DNA of 64,000 nucleotides from Closterium sp. Naga37s-1. Its lineage: Eukaryota; Streptophyta; Zygnematophyceae; Desmidiales; Closteriaceae. Made by a program: the position numbers and the translations under genes. Shown piece after piece: positions 40,801-52,800 of the stretch (positions are counted from its first letter, which is position 1; each line of letters opens with the position of its first letter). Below the pieces are notes generated by a model. It saw only the letters and a program-made list of their open reading frames with translations. It searched no databases and had not been told where the DNA came from. The stretch covers positions 4,056,501 to 4,120,500 of the forward strand of contig CANJKZ010000169.1 of the NCBI GenBank assembly GCA_947471745.1, written 5' to 3'.

Positions 40801-43800
40801 GCTGGTAGGTCTATTGGCAGGTAGGTCTATTGGCAGGTAGGTCTGTTGGCAGGTAGGTCTGTTGGCAGGTAGGTCTGTTGGCAGGTAGGTCTATTGGCAG
40901 GTAGGTCTATTGGCTGGTAGGTCTATTGGCTGGTAGGTCTATTGGCAGGAAGGTCTATTGGCAGGAAGGTCTATTGGCTGGTAGGTCAAATTGGCTGGTA
41001 GGTCTATTGGCAGGTAGGTCTATTGGCAGGTAGGTCTATTGGCAGGTAGGTCTATTGGCAGGTAGGTCTATTGGCTGGTAGGTCTATTGGCTGGTAGGTC
41101 TATTGGCAGGTAGGTCTATTGGCCGGTAGGTCTATTGGCTGGTAGGTCTATTGGCAGGTACGTCTATTGGCTGGTAGGTCTATTGGCAGGTAGGTCTATT
41201 GGCTGGTAGGTCTATTGGCTGGTAGGTCTATTGGCTTGTAGGTCTATTGGCGGGTAGGTCTATTGGCTGGTAGGTTTATTGGCTGGTAGGTCTATTGACT
41301 GGTAGGTCTATTGGCAGGTAGGTCTATTGGCAGGTAGGTCTATTGGCAGGTAGGTCTATTGGCAGGTAGGTCTATTGGCAGGTAGGTCCATTAGCTGGTA
41401 GGTCTATTGGCTGGTAGGTCTATTGGCTGGTAGGTCAACTGGCTGGTAGGTCTATTCGCAGGTAGGTCTATTGGCTGGTAGGTCTACTGGCAGGTAGGTC
41501 TATTGGCTGGTAGGTCTATTGGCAGGTAGGTCTATTGGCTGGTAGGTCTATTGGCAGGTAGGTCTATTGGCAGGTAGGTCTATTGGCTGGTAGGTCTATT
41601 GACAGGTAGGTCTATTGGCTGGTAGGTCTATTGGCAGGTAGGTCTATTGGCTGGTAGGTCTATTGGCTGGTAGGTCTATTGGCTGGTAGGTCTATTGGCA
41701 GGTAGGTCTATTGGCAGGTAGGTCTATTGGCAGGTAGGTCTATTGGCAGGTAGGTCTATTGGCAGGTAGGTCTATTGGCAGGTAGGTCTATTGGCTGGTA
41801 GGTCTATTGGCTGGTAGGTCTATTGGCAGGTAGGTCTGTTGGCAGGTAGGTCTGTTGGCAGGTAGGTCTATTGGCTGGTAGGTCTGTTGGCAGGTAGGTC
41901 TATTGGCAGGTAGGTCTATTGGCAGGTAGGTCTATTGGCTGGTAGGTCTATTGGCTGGTAGGTCTATTGGCAGGAAGGTCTATTGGCAGGAAGGTCTATT
42001 GGCTGGTAGGTCTATTGGCTGGTAGGTCTATTGGCAGGTAGGTCTATTGGCAGGTAGGTCTATTGGCAGGTAGGTCTATTGGCAGGTAGGTCTATTGGCA
42101 GGTAGGTCTATTGGCTGGTAGGTCTATTGGCTGGTAAGTCTATTGGCAGGTAGGTCTATTGGCTGGTAGGTCAAATTGGCTGGTAGGTCTATTGGCTAGT
42201 AGGTCTACTGGCAGGTAGGTCTATTGGCAGGTAGGTCTATTGGCTGGTAGGTCTATTGGCAGGTAGGTCTATTGGTAGGTAGGTCTATTGGCTGGTAGGT
42301 CTATTGGCTGGTAGGTCTATTGGCAGGTAGGTCTATTGGCAGGTAGGTCTATCGGCTGGTAGGTCTATTGGCTGGTAGGTCTATTGGCTGGTAGGTCTAT
42401 TGGCAGGTTGGTCTATTGGCAGGTTGGTCTATTGGCTGGTAGGTCTATTGGCTGGTAGGTCTATTGACTGTTAGGTCTATTGGCAGGTAGGTCTATTGGC
42501 AGGTAGGTCTATTAGCAGGTAGGTCTATTGGCAGGTAGGTCTATTGGCAGGTAGGTCTATTGGCTGGTAGGTCTATTGGCTGGTAGGTCTATTGGCAGGT
42601 AGGTCTATTGGCTGGTAGGTCTATTAGCTGGTAGGTCTATTGGCTGGTAGGTGTATTGGCAGGTAGGGCTATTGGCAGGTAGGTCTATTGGCAGGTAGGT
42701 CTATTGGCTGGTAGGTCTATTGGCTGGTAGGTCTATTGGCAGGTAGGTCTATTGGCAGGTAGGTCTGTTGGCAGGTAGGTCTGTTGGCAGGTAGGGCTAT
42801 TGGCTGGTAGGTCTATTGGCAGGTAGGTCTATTGGCTGGTAGGTCTATTGGCAGGTAGGTCTATTGGCAGGTAGGTCTATTGGCAGGTAGGTCTATTGGC
42901 TGGTAGGTCTATTGGCTGGTAGGTCTATTGGCAGGTAGGTCTATTGGCAGGTAGGTCTATTGGCAGGTAGGTCTATTGGCAGGTAGGTCAAATTGGCTGG
43001 TAGGTCAAATTGGCAGGTAGGTCTATTGGCAGGTAGGTCTATTGGCTGGTAGGTCAAATTGGCTGGTAGGTCTATTGGCTAGTAGGTCTACTGGTAGGTA
43101 GGTCTATTGGCAGGTAGGTCTATTGGCTGGTAGGTCTATTGGCAGGTAGGTCTATTGGTAGGTAGGTCTATTGGCTGGTAGGTCTATTGGCTGGTAGGTC
43201 TATTGGCTGGTAGGTCTATTGGCAGGTAGGTCTATTGACTGGTAGGTCTATCGGCTGGTAGGTCTATTGGCTGGTAGGTCTATTGGCTGGTAGGTCTATT
43301 GGCAGCTTGGTCTATTGGCTGGTAGGTCTATTGGCTGGTAGGTCTATTGACTGGTAGGTCTATTGGCAGGTAGGTCTATTGGCAGGTAGGTCTATTAGCA
43401 GGTAGGTCTATTGGCAGGTAGGTCTATTGGCAGGTAGGTCTATTGGCTGGTAGGTCTATTGGCAGGTAGGTCTATTAGCAGGTAGGTCTATTGGCTGGTA
43501 GGTCTATTGGCAGGTAGGTCTATTGGCTGGTAGGTCTATTGGCAGGTAGGTCTATTGGCTGGTAGGTCTATTGGCTGGTAGGTCTATTGGCTGGTAGGTC
43601 TATTGGCAGGTAGGTCTATTGGTTGGTAGGTCTATTGGCAGGTAGGTCTATTGGCAGGTAGGTCTATTGGCAGGTAGGTCTATTGGCAGGTAGGTCTATT
43701 GGCAGGTAGGTCTATTGGCAGGTAGGTCTATTGGCAGGTAGGTCTATTGGCAGGTAGGTCTATTGGCAGGTAGGTCTATTGGCTGGTAGGTCTATTGGCA

Positions 43801-46800
43801 GGTAGGTCTATGGGCTGGTAGGTCTATTGGCAGGTAGGTCTATTGGCTGGTAGGTCTATTGGCAGGTAGGTCTATTGGCAGGTAGGTCTATTGGCAGGTA
43901 GGTCTATTGGCTGGTAGGTCTATTGGCTGGTAGGTCTATTGGCAGGTAGGTCTATTGGCAGGTAGGTCTGTTGGCAGGTAGGTCTGTTGGCAGATAGGTC
44001 TGTTGGCAGGTAGGTCTATTGGCAGGTAGGTCTATTGGCTGGTAGGTCTATTGGCTGGTAGGTCTATTGGCTGGTAGGTCTATTGGCAGGTAGGTCTATT
44101 GGCAGGTAGGTCTATTGGCTGGTAGGTCTATTGGCAGGTAGGTCTATTGGCTGGTAGGTCTATTGGCAGGTAGGTCTATTGGCAGATAGGTCTGTTGGCA
44201 GGTAGGTCTATTGGCAGGTAGGTCTATTGGCTGGTAGGTCTATTGGCAGGTAGGTCTATTGGCTGGTAGGTCTATTGGCAGGTAGGTCTATTGGCAGATA
44301 GGTCTGTTGGCAGGTAGGTCTATTGGCAGGTAGGTCTATTGGCTGGTAGGTCTATTGGCTGGTAGGTCTATTGGCAGGTAGGTCTATTGGCTGGTAGGTC
44401 AAATTGGCTGGTAGGTCTATTGGCTAGTAGGTCTACTGGCAGGTAGGTCTATTGGCAGGTAGGTCTATTGGCAGGTAGGTCTATTGGCAGGTAGGTCTAT
44501 TGGCAGGTAGATCTATTGGCAGGTAGGTCCATTAGCTGGTAGGTCTATTGGCAGGTAGGTCTATTGGTTGGTAGGTCTATTGGCAGGTAGGTCTATTGGC
44601 TGGTAGGTCTATTGGCTGGTAGGTCTATTGACTGGTAGGTCTATTGGCAGGTAGGTCTATTGGCAGGTAGGTCTATTGGCAGGTAGGTCTATTGGCAGGT
44701 AGGTCTATTGGCAGGTAGGTCCATTAGCTGGTAGGTCTATTGGCTGGTAGGTCTATTGGCTGGTAGGTCAATTGGCTGGTAGGTCTATTCGCAGGTAGGT
44801 CTATTGGCTGGTAGGTCTACTGGCAGGTAGGTCTATTGGCTGGTAGGTCTATTGGCAGGTAGGTCTATTGGCTGGCAGGTCTATTGGCTGGTAGGTCTAT
44901 TGGCAGGTAGGTCTTTTGGCTGGTAGGTCTATTGGCAGGTAGGTCTATTGGCTGGTAGGTCTTTTGGCTGGTAGGTCTATTGGCTGGTAGGTCTATTGGC
45001 TGGTAGGTCTATTGGCAGGTAGGTCTATTGGCTGGAAGGTCTATTGGCAGGTAGGTCTATTGGCAGGTAGGTCTATTGGCAGGTAGGTCTATTGGCAGGT
45101 AGGTCTATTGGCTGGTAGGTCTATTGGCAGGTAGGTCTATGGGCTGGTAGGTCTATTGGCAGGTAGGTCTATTGGCTGGTAGGTCTATTGGCAGGTAGGT
45201 CTATTGGCTGGTAGGTCTATTGGCAGGTAGGTCTATTGGCAGGTAGGTCTGTTGGCAGGTAGGTCTGTTGGCAGGTAGGTCTGTTGGCAGGTAGGTCTAT
45301 TGGCAGGTAGGTCTATTGGCTGGTAGGTCTATTGGCTGGTAGGTCTATTGGCAGGAAGGTCTATTGGCAGGAAGGTCTATTGGCTGGTAGGTCAAATTGG
45401 CTGGTAGGTCTATTGGCAGGTAGGTCTATTGGCAGGTAGGTCTATTGGCAGGTAGGTCTATTGGCAGGTAGGTCTATTGGCTGGTAGGTCTATTGGCTGG
45501 TAGGTCTATTGGCAGGTAGGTCTATTGGCCGGTAGGTCTATTGGCTGGTAGGTCTATTGGCAGGTACGTCTATTGGCTGGTAGGTCTATTGGCAGGTAGG
45601 TCTATTGGCTGGTAGGTCTATTGGCTGGTAGGTCTATTGGCTTGTAGGTCTATTGGCGGGTAGGTCTATTGGCTGGTAGGTTTATTGGCTGGTAGGTCTA
45701 TTGACTGGTAGGTCTATTGGCAGGTAGGTCTATTGGCAGGTAGGTCTATTGGCAGGTAGGTCTATTGGCAGGTAGGTCTATTGGCAGGTAGGTCCATTAG
45801 CTGGTAGGTCTATTGGCTGGTAGGTCTATTGGCTGGTAGGTCAACTGGCTGGTAGGTCTATTCGCAGGTAGGTCTATTGGCTGGTAGGTCTACTGGCAGG
45901 TAGGTCTATTGGCTGGTAGGTCTATTGGCAGGTAGGTCTATTGGCTGGTAGGTCTATTGGCAGGTAGGTCTATTGGCAGGTAGGTCTATTGGCTGGTAGG
46001 TCTATTGACAGGTAGGTCTATTGGCTGGTAGGTCTATTGGCAGGTAGGTCTATTGGCTGGTAGGTCTTGGCTGGTAGGTCTATTGGCTGGTAGGTCTATT
46101 GGCAGGTAGGTCTATTGGCAGGTAGGTCTATTGGCAGGTAGGTCTATTGGCAGGTAGGTCTATTGGCAGGTAGGTCTATTGGCAGGTAGGTCTATTGGCT
46201 GGTAGGTCTATTGGCTGGTAGGTCTATTGGCAGGTAGGTCTGTTGGCAGGTAGGTCTGTTGGCAGGTAGGTCTATTGGCTGGTAGGTCTGTTGGCAGGTA
46301 GGTCTATTGGCAGGTAGGTCTATTGGCAGGTAGGTCTATTGGCTGGTAGGTCTATTGGCTGGTAGGTCTATTGGCAGGAAGGTCTATTGGCAGGAAGGTC
46401 TATTGGCTGGTAGGTCTATTGGCTGGTAGGTCTATTGGCAGGTAGGTCTATTGGCAGGTAGGTCTATTGGCAGGTAGGTCTATTGGCAGGTAGGTCTATT
46501 GGCAGGTAGGTCTATTGGCTGGTAGGTCTATTGGCTGGTAGGTCTATTGGCAGGTAGGTCTATTGGCTGGTAGGTCAAATTGGCTGGTAGGTCTATTGGC
46601 TAGTAGGTCTACTGGCAGGTAGGTCTATTGGCAGGTAGGTCTATTGGCTGGTAGGTCTATTGGCAGGTAGGTCTATTGGTAGGTAGGTCTATTGGCTGGT
46701 AGGTCTATTGGCTGGTAGGTCTATTGGCAGGTAGGTCTATTGGCAGGTAGGTCTATCGGCTGGTAGGTCTATTGGCTGGTAGGTCTATTGGCTGGTAGGT

Positions 46801-49800
46801 CTATTGGCAGGTTGGTCTATTGGCAGGTTGGTCTATTGGCTGGTAGGTCTATTGGCTGGTAGGTCTATTGACTGTTAGGTCTATTGGCAGGTAGGTCTAT
46901 TGGCAGGTAGGTCTATTAGCAGGTAGGTCTATTGGCAGGTAGGTCTATTGGCAGGTAGGTCTATTGGCTGGTAGGTCTATTGGCTGGTAGGTCTATTGGC
47001 AGGTAGGTCTATTGGCTGGTAGGTCTATTAGCTGGTAGGTCTATTGGCTGGTAGGTGTATTGGCAGGTAGGGCTATTGGCAGGTAGGTCTATTGGCAGGT
47101 AGGTCTATTGGCTGGTAGGTCTATTGGCTGGTAGGTCTATTGGCAGGTAGGTCTATTGGCAGGTAGGTCTGTTGGCAGGTAGGTCTGTTGGCAGGTAGGG
47201 CTATTGGCTGGTAGGTCTATTGGCAGGTAGGTCTATTGGCTGGTAGGTCTATTGGCAGGTAGGTCTATTGGCAGGTAGGTCTATTGGCAGGTAGGTCTAT
47301 TGGCTGGTAGGTCTATTGGCTGGTAGGTCTATTGGCAGGTAGGTCTATTGGCAGGTAGGTCTATTGGCAGGTAGGTCTATTGGCAGGTAGGTCAAATTGG
47401 CTGGTAGGTCAAATTGGCAGGTAGGTCTATTGGCAGGTAGGTCTATCGGCTGGTAGGTCAAATTGGCTGGTAGGTCTATTGGCTAGTAGGTCTACTGGTA
47501 GGTAGGTCTATTGGCAGGTAGGTCTATTGGCTGGTAGGTCTATTGGCAGGTAGGTCTATTGGTAGGTAGGTCTATTGGCTGGTAGGTCTATTGGCTGGTA
47601 GGTCTATTGGCTGGTAGGTCTATTGGCAGGTAGGTCTATTGACTGGTAGGTCTATCGGCTGGTAGGTCTATTGGCTGGTAGGTCTATTGGCTGGTAGGTC
47701 TATTGGCAGCTTGGTCTATTGGCTGGTAGGTCTATTGGCTGGTAGGTCTATTGACTGGTAGGTCTATTGGCAGGTAGGTCTATTGGCAGGTAGGTCTATT
47801 AGCAGGTAGGTCTATTGGCAGGTAGGTCTATTGGCAGGTAGGTCTATTGGCTGGTAGGTCTATTGGCAGGTAGGTCTATTAGCAGGTAGGTCTATTGGCT
47901 GGTAGGTCTATTGGCAGGTAGGTCTATTGGCTGGTAGGTCTATTGGCAGGTAGGTCTATTGGCTGGTAGGTCTATTGGCTGGTAGGTCTATTGGCTGGTA
48001 GGTCTATTGGCAGGTAGGTCTATTGGTTGGTAGGTCTATTGGCAGGTAGGTCTATTGGCAGGTAGGTCTATTGGCAGGTAGGTCTATTGGCAGGTAGGTC
48101 TATTGGCAGGTAGGTCTATTGGCAGGTAGGTCTATTGGCAGGTAGGTCTATTGGCAGGTAGGTCTATTGGCTGGTAGGTCTATTGGCAGGTAGGTCTATG
48201 GGCTGGTAGGTCTATTGGCAGGTAGGTCTATTGGCTGGTAGGTCTATTGGCAGGTAGGTCTATTGGCAGGTAGGTCTATTGGCAGGTAGGTCTATTGGCT
48301 GGTAGGTCTATTGGCTGGTAGGTCTATTGGCAGGTAGGTCTATTGGCAGGTAGGTCTGTTGGCAGGTAGGTCTGTTGGCAGATAGGTCTGTTGGCAGGTA
48401 GGTCTATTGGCAGGTAGGTCTATTGGCTGGTAGGTCTATTGGCTGGTAGGTCTATTGGCTGGTAGGTCTATTGGCAGGTAGGTCTATTGGCAGGTAGGTC
48501 TATTGGCTGGTAGGTCTATTGGCAGGTAGGTCTATTGGCTGGTAGGTCTATTGGCAGGTAGGTCTATTGGCAGATAGGTCTGTTGGCAGGTAGGTCTATT
48601 GGCAGGTAGGTCTATTGGCTGGTAGGTCTATTGGCTGGTAGGTCTATTGGCTGGTAGGTCTATTGGCAGGTAGGTCTATTGGCAGGTAGGTCTATTGGCA
48701 GGTAGGTCTATTGGCAGGTAGGTCTATTGGCTGGTAGGTCTATTGGCAGGTAGGTCTATGGGCTGGTAGGTCTATTGGCAGGTAGGTCTATTGGCTGGTA
48801 GGTCTATTGGCAGGTAGGTCTATTGGCAGGTAGGTCTATTGGCAGGTAGGTCTATTGGCTGGTAGGTCTATTGGCAGGAAGGTCTATTGGCAGGAAGGTC
48901 TATTGGCTGGTAGGTCTATTGGCTGGTAGGTCTATTGGCAGGTAGGTCTATTGGCAGGTAGGTCTATTTGCCAATAGACCTACCAGCCAATAGACCTACC
49001 TGCCAATAGACCTACCAGCCAATAGACCTACCAGCCAATAGACCTTCCTGCCAATAGACCTTCCTGCCAATAGACCTACCAGCCAATAGACCTACCAGCC
49101 AATAGACCTACCTGCCAATAGACCTACCTGCCAATAGACCTACCAGCCAATAGACCGATCTGCCAATAGACCTACCAGCCAATAGACCTACCAGCCAATA
49201 GACCTACCAGCCAAAAGACCTACCAGCCAATAGACCTATCTGCCAATAGACCTACCTGCCAATAGACCTACTAGCCAATAGACCTACCTGCCAATAGACC
49301 TACCAGCCAATAGACCTACCTGCCAATAGACCTACCTGCCAATAGACCTACCTGCCAATAGACCATACCAGCCAATAGACCTACCAGCCAATAGACCTAC
49401 CTGCCAGTAGACCTACCAGCCAATAGACCTACCTGCGAATAGACCTACCAGCCAATTGACCTACCAGCCAATAGACCTACCAGCCAATAGACCTACCAGC
49501 CAATAGACCTACCAGCCAATAGACCTACCAGCGAATGGACCTACCTGCCAATAGACCTACCTGCCAATAGACCTACCTGCCAATAGACCTACCTGCCAAT
49601 AGACCTACCTGCCAATAGACCTACCAGTCAATAGACCTACCAGCCAATAGACCTACCAGCCAATAGACCTACCTGCCAATAGACCTACCAGCCAATAGAC
49701 CTACCTGCCAATAGACCTACCAGCCAATAGACCTACCAGCCAATAGACCTACCAGCCAATAGACCTACCTGCCAATAGACCTACCAGCCAATAGACGTAC

Positions 49801-52800
49801 CTGCCAATAGACCTACCAGCCAATAGACCTACCGGCCAATAGACCTATCTGCCAATAGACCTACCAGCCAATAGACCTACCAGCCAATAGACCTACCTGC
49901 CAATAGACCTACCTGCCAATAGACCTACCTGCCAATAGACCTACCTGCCAATAGACCTACCAGCTAATTTGACCTACCTGCCAATAGACCTTCCTGCCAA
50001 TAGACCTTCCTGCCAATAGACCTACCAGCCAATAGACCTACCAGCCAATAGACCTACCTGCCAATAGACCTACCTGCCAATAGACCTACCTGCCAACAGA
50101 CCTACCTGCCAACAGACCTACCTGCCAATAGACCTACCTGCCAATAGACCTACCAGCCAATAGACCTACCTGCCAATAGACCTACCTGCCACCTACCTGC
50201 CAACAGACCTACCTGCCAACAGACCTACCTGCCAATAGACCTACCTGCCAATAGACCTACCAGCCAATAGACCTACCAGCCAATAGACCTACCTGCCAAT
50301 AGACCTACCTGCCAATAGACCTACCTGCCAATAGACCTACCAGCCAATAGACCTACCTGCCAATAGACCTACCTGCCAATAGACCTACCAGCCAATAGAC
50401 CTACCTGCCAATAGACCTACCAGCCAATAGACCTACCAGCCAATAGACCTACCAGCCAATAGACCTACCTGCCAATAGACCTACCTGCCAATAGACCTAC
50501 CTGCCAATAGATCTACCTGCCAATAGACCTACCAGTCAATAGACCTACCAGCCAATAGACCTACCAGCCAATAGACCTACCAGCCAATAGACCTACCTGC
50601 CAATAGACCTACCAGCCAATAGACCTACCAGCCAATAGACCTACCTGCCAATAGACCTACCTGCCAATAGACCTACCTGCCAATAGACCTACCTGCCAAT
50701 AGACCTACCTGCCAATAGACCTACCAGCCAATAGACCTACCTGCCAATAGACCTACCAGCCAAAAGACCTACCAGCCAATAGACCTACCTGCCAATAGAC
50801 CTACCTGCCAATAGACCTACCTGCCAATAGACCTACCTGCCAATAGACCTACCAGCCAATAGACCTACCAGCCAATAGACCTACCAGCCAATAGACCTAC
50901 CAGCCAATAGACCTACCTGCCAATAGACCTACCTGCCAATAGACCTACCAGCCAATAGACCTACCTGCCAATAGACCTACCAGCCAAAAGACCTACCAGC
51001 CAATAGACCTACCTGCCAATAGACCTACCTGCCAATAGACCTACCTGCCAATAGACCTACCTGCCAATAGACCTACCAGCCAATAGACCTACCAGCCAAT
51101 AGACCTACCAGCCAATAGACCTACCAGCCAATAGACCTACCAGCCAATAGACCTACCTGCCAATAGACCTACCTGCCAATAGACCTACCAGCCAATAGAC
51201 CTACCTGCCAATAGACCTACCAGCCAATAGACCTACCAGCCAATAGACCTACCAGCCAATAGACCTACCTGCCAATAGACCTACCTGCCAATAGACCTAT
51301 CTGCCAATAGACCTACCTGCCAATAGACCTAACAGTCAATAGACCTACCTGCCAATAGACCTACCAGCCAATAGACCTACCAGCCAATAGACCTACCTGC
51401 CAATAGACCTACCAGCCAATAGACCTACCAGCCAATAGACCTACCTGCCAATAGACCTACCTGCCAATAGACCTACCTGCCAATAGACCTACCTGCCAAT
51501 AGACCTACCAGCCAATAGACCTACCTGCCAATAGACCTACCTGCCAATAGACCTACCTGCCAATAGACCTACCTGCCAATAGACCTACCAGCCAATTTGA
51601 CCTACCTGCCAATAGACCTTCCTGCCAATAGACCTTCCTGCCAATAGACCTACCAGCCAATAGACCTACCAGCCAATAGACCTACCTGCCAATAGACCTA
51701 CCTGCCAATAGATCTACCTGCCAACAGACCTACCTGCCAACAGACCTACCTGCCAATAGACCTACCTGCCAATAGACCTACCAGCCAATAGACCTACCTG
51801 TCAATAGACCTACCTGCCACCTACCTGCCAACAGACCTACCTGCCAACAGACCTACCTGCCAATAGACCTACCTGCCAATAGACCTACCAGCCAATAGAC
51901 CTACCAGCCAATAGACCTACCTGCCAATAGACCTACCTGCCAATAGACCTACCTGCCAATAGACCTACCAGCCAATAGACCTACCTGCCAATAGACCTAC
52001 CTGCCAATAGACCTACCAGCCAATAGACCTACCTGCCAATAGACCTACCAGCCAATAGACCTACCAGCCAATAGACCTACCAGCCAATAGACCTACCAGC
52101 CAATAGACCTACCTGCCAATAGACCTACCTGCCAATAGACCTACCTGCCAATAGACCTACTTGCCAATAGACCTACCAGTCAATAGACCTACCAGCCAAT
52201 AGACCTACCAGCCAATAGACCTACCAGCCAATAGACCTACCAGCCAATAGACTTACCTGCCAATAGACCTACCTGCCAATAGACCTACCTGCCAATAGAC
52301 CTTTCAGCCAATAGACCTACCTGCCAATAGACCTACCTGCCAACAGACCTATCTGCCAACAGACCTACCTGCCAACAGACCTACCTGCCAATAGACCTAC
52401 CTGCCAATAGACCTACCAGCCAATAGACCTACCAGCCAATAGACCTACCTGCCAATAGACCTACCTGCCAATAGACCTACCTGCCAATAGACCTACCAGC
52501 CAATAGACCTACCTGCCAATAGACCTACCAGCCCATAGACCTACCTGCCAATAGACCTACCAGCCAATAGACCTACCTGCCAATAGACCTACCTGCCAAT
52601 AGACCTACCTGCCAATAGACCTACCTGCCAATAGACCTACCTGCCAATAGACCTACCTGCCAATAGACCTACCTGCCAATAGACCTACCTGTCAATAGAC
52701 CTACCAGCCAATAGACCTACCTGCCAATAGACCTACCAGCCAATAGACCTACCTGCCAATAGACCTACCAGCCAATAGACCTACCTGCCAATAGACCTAC

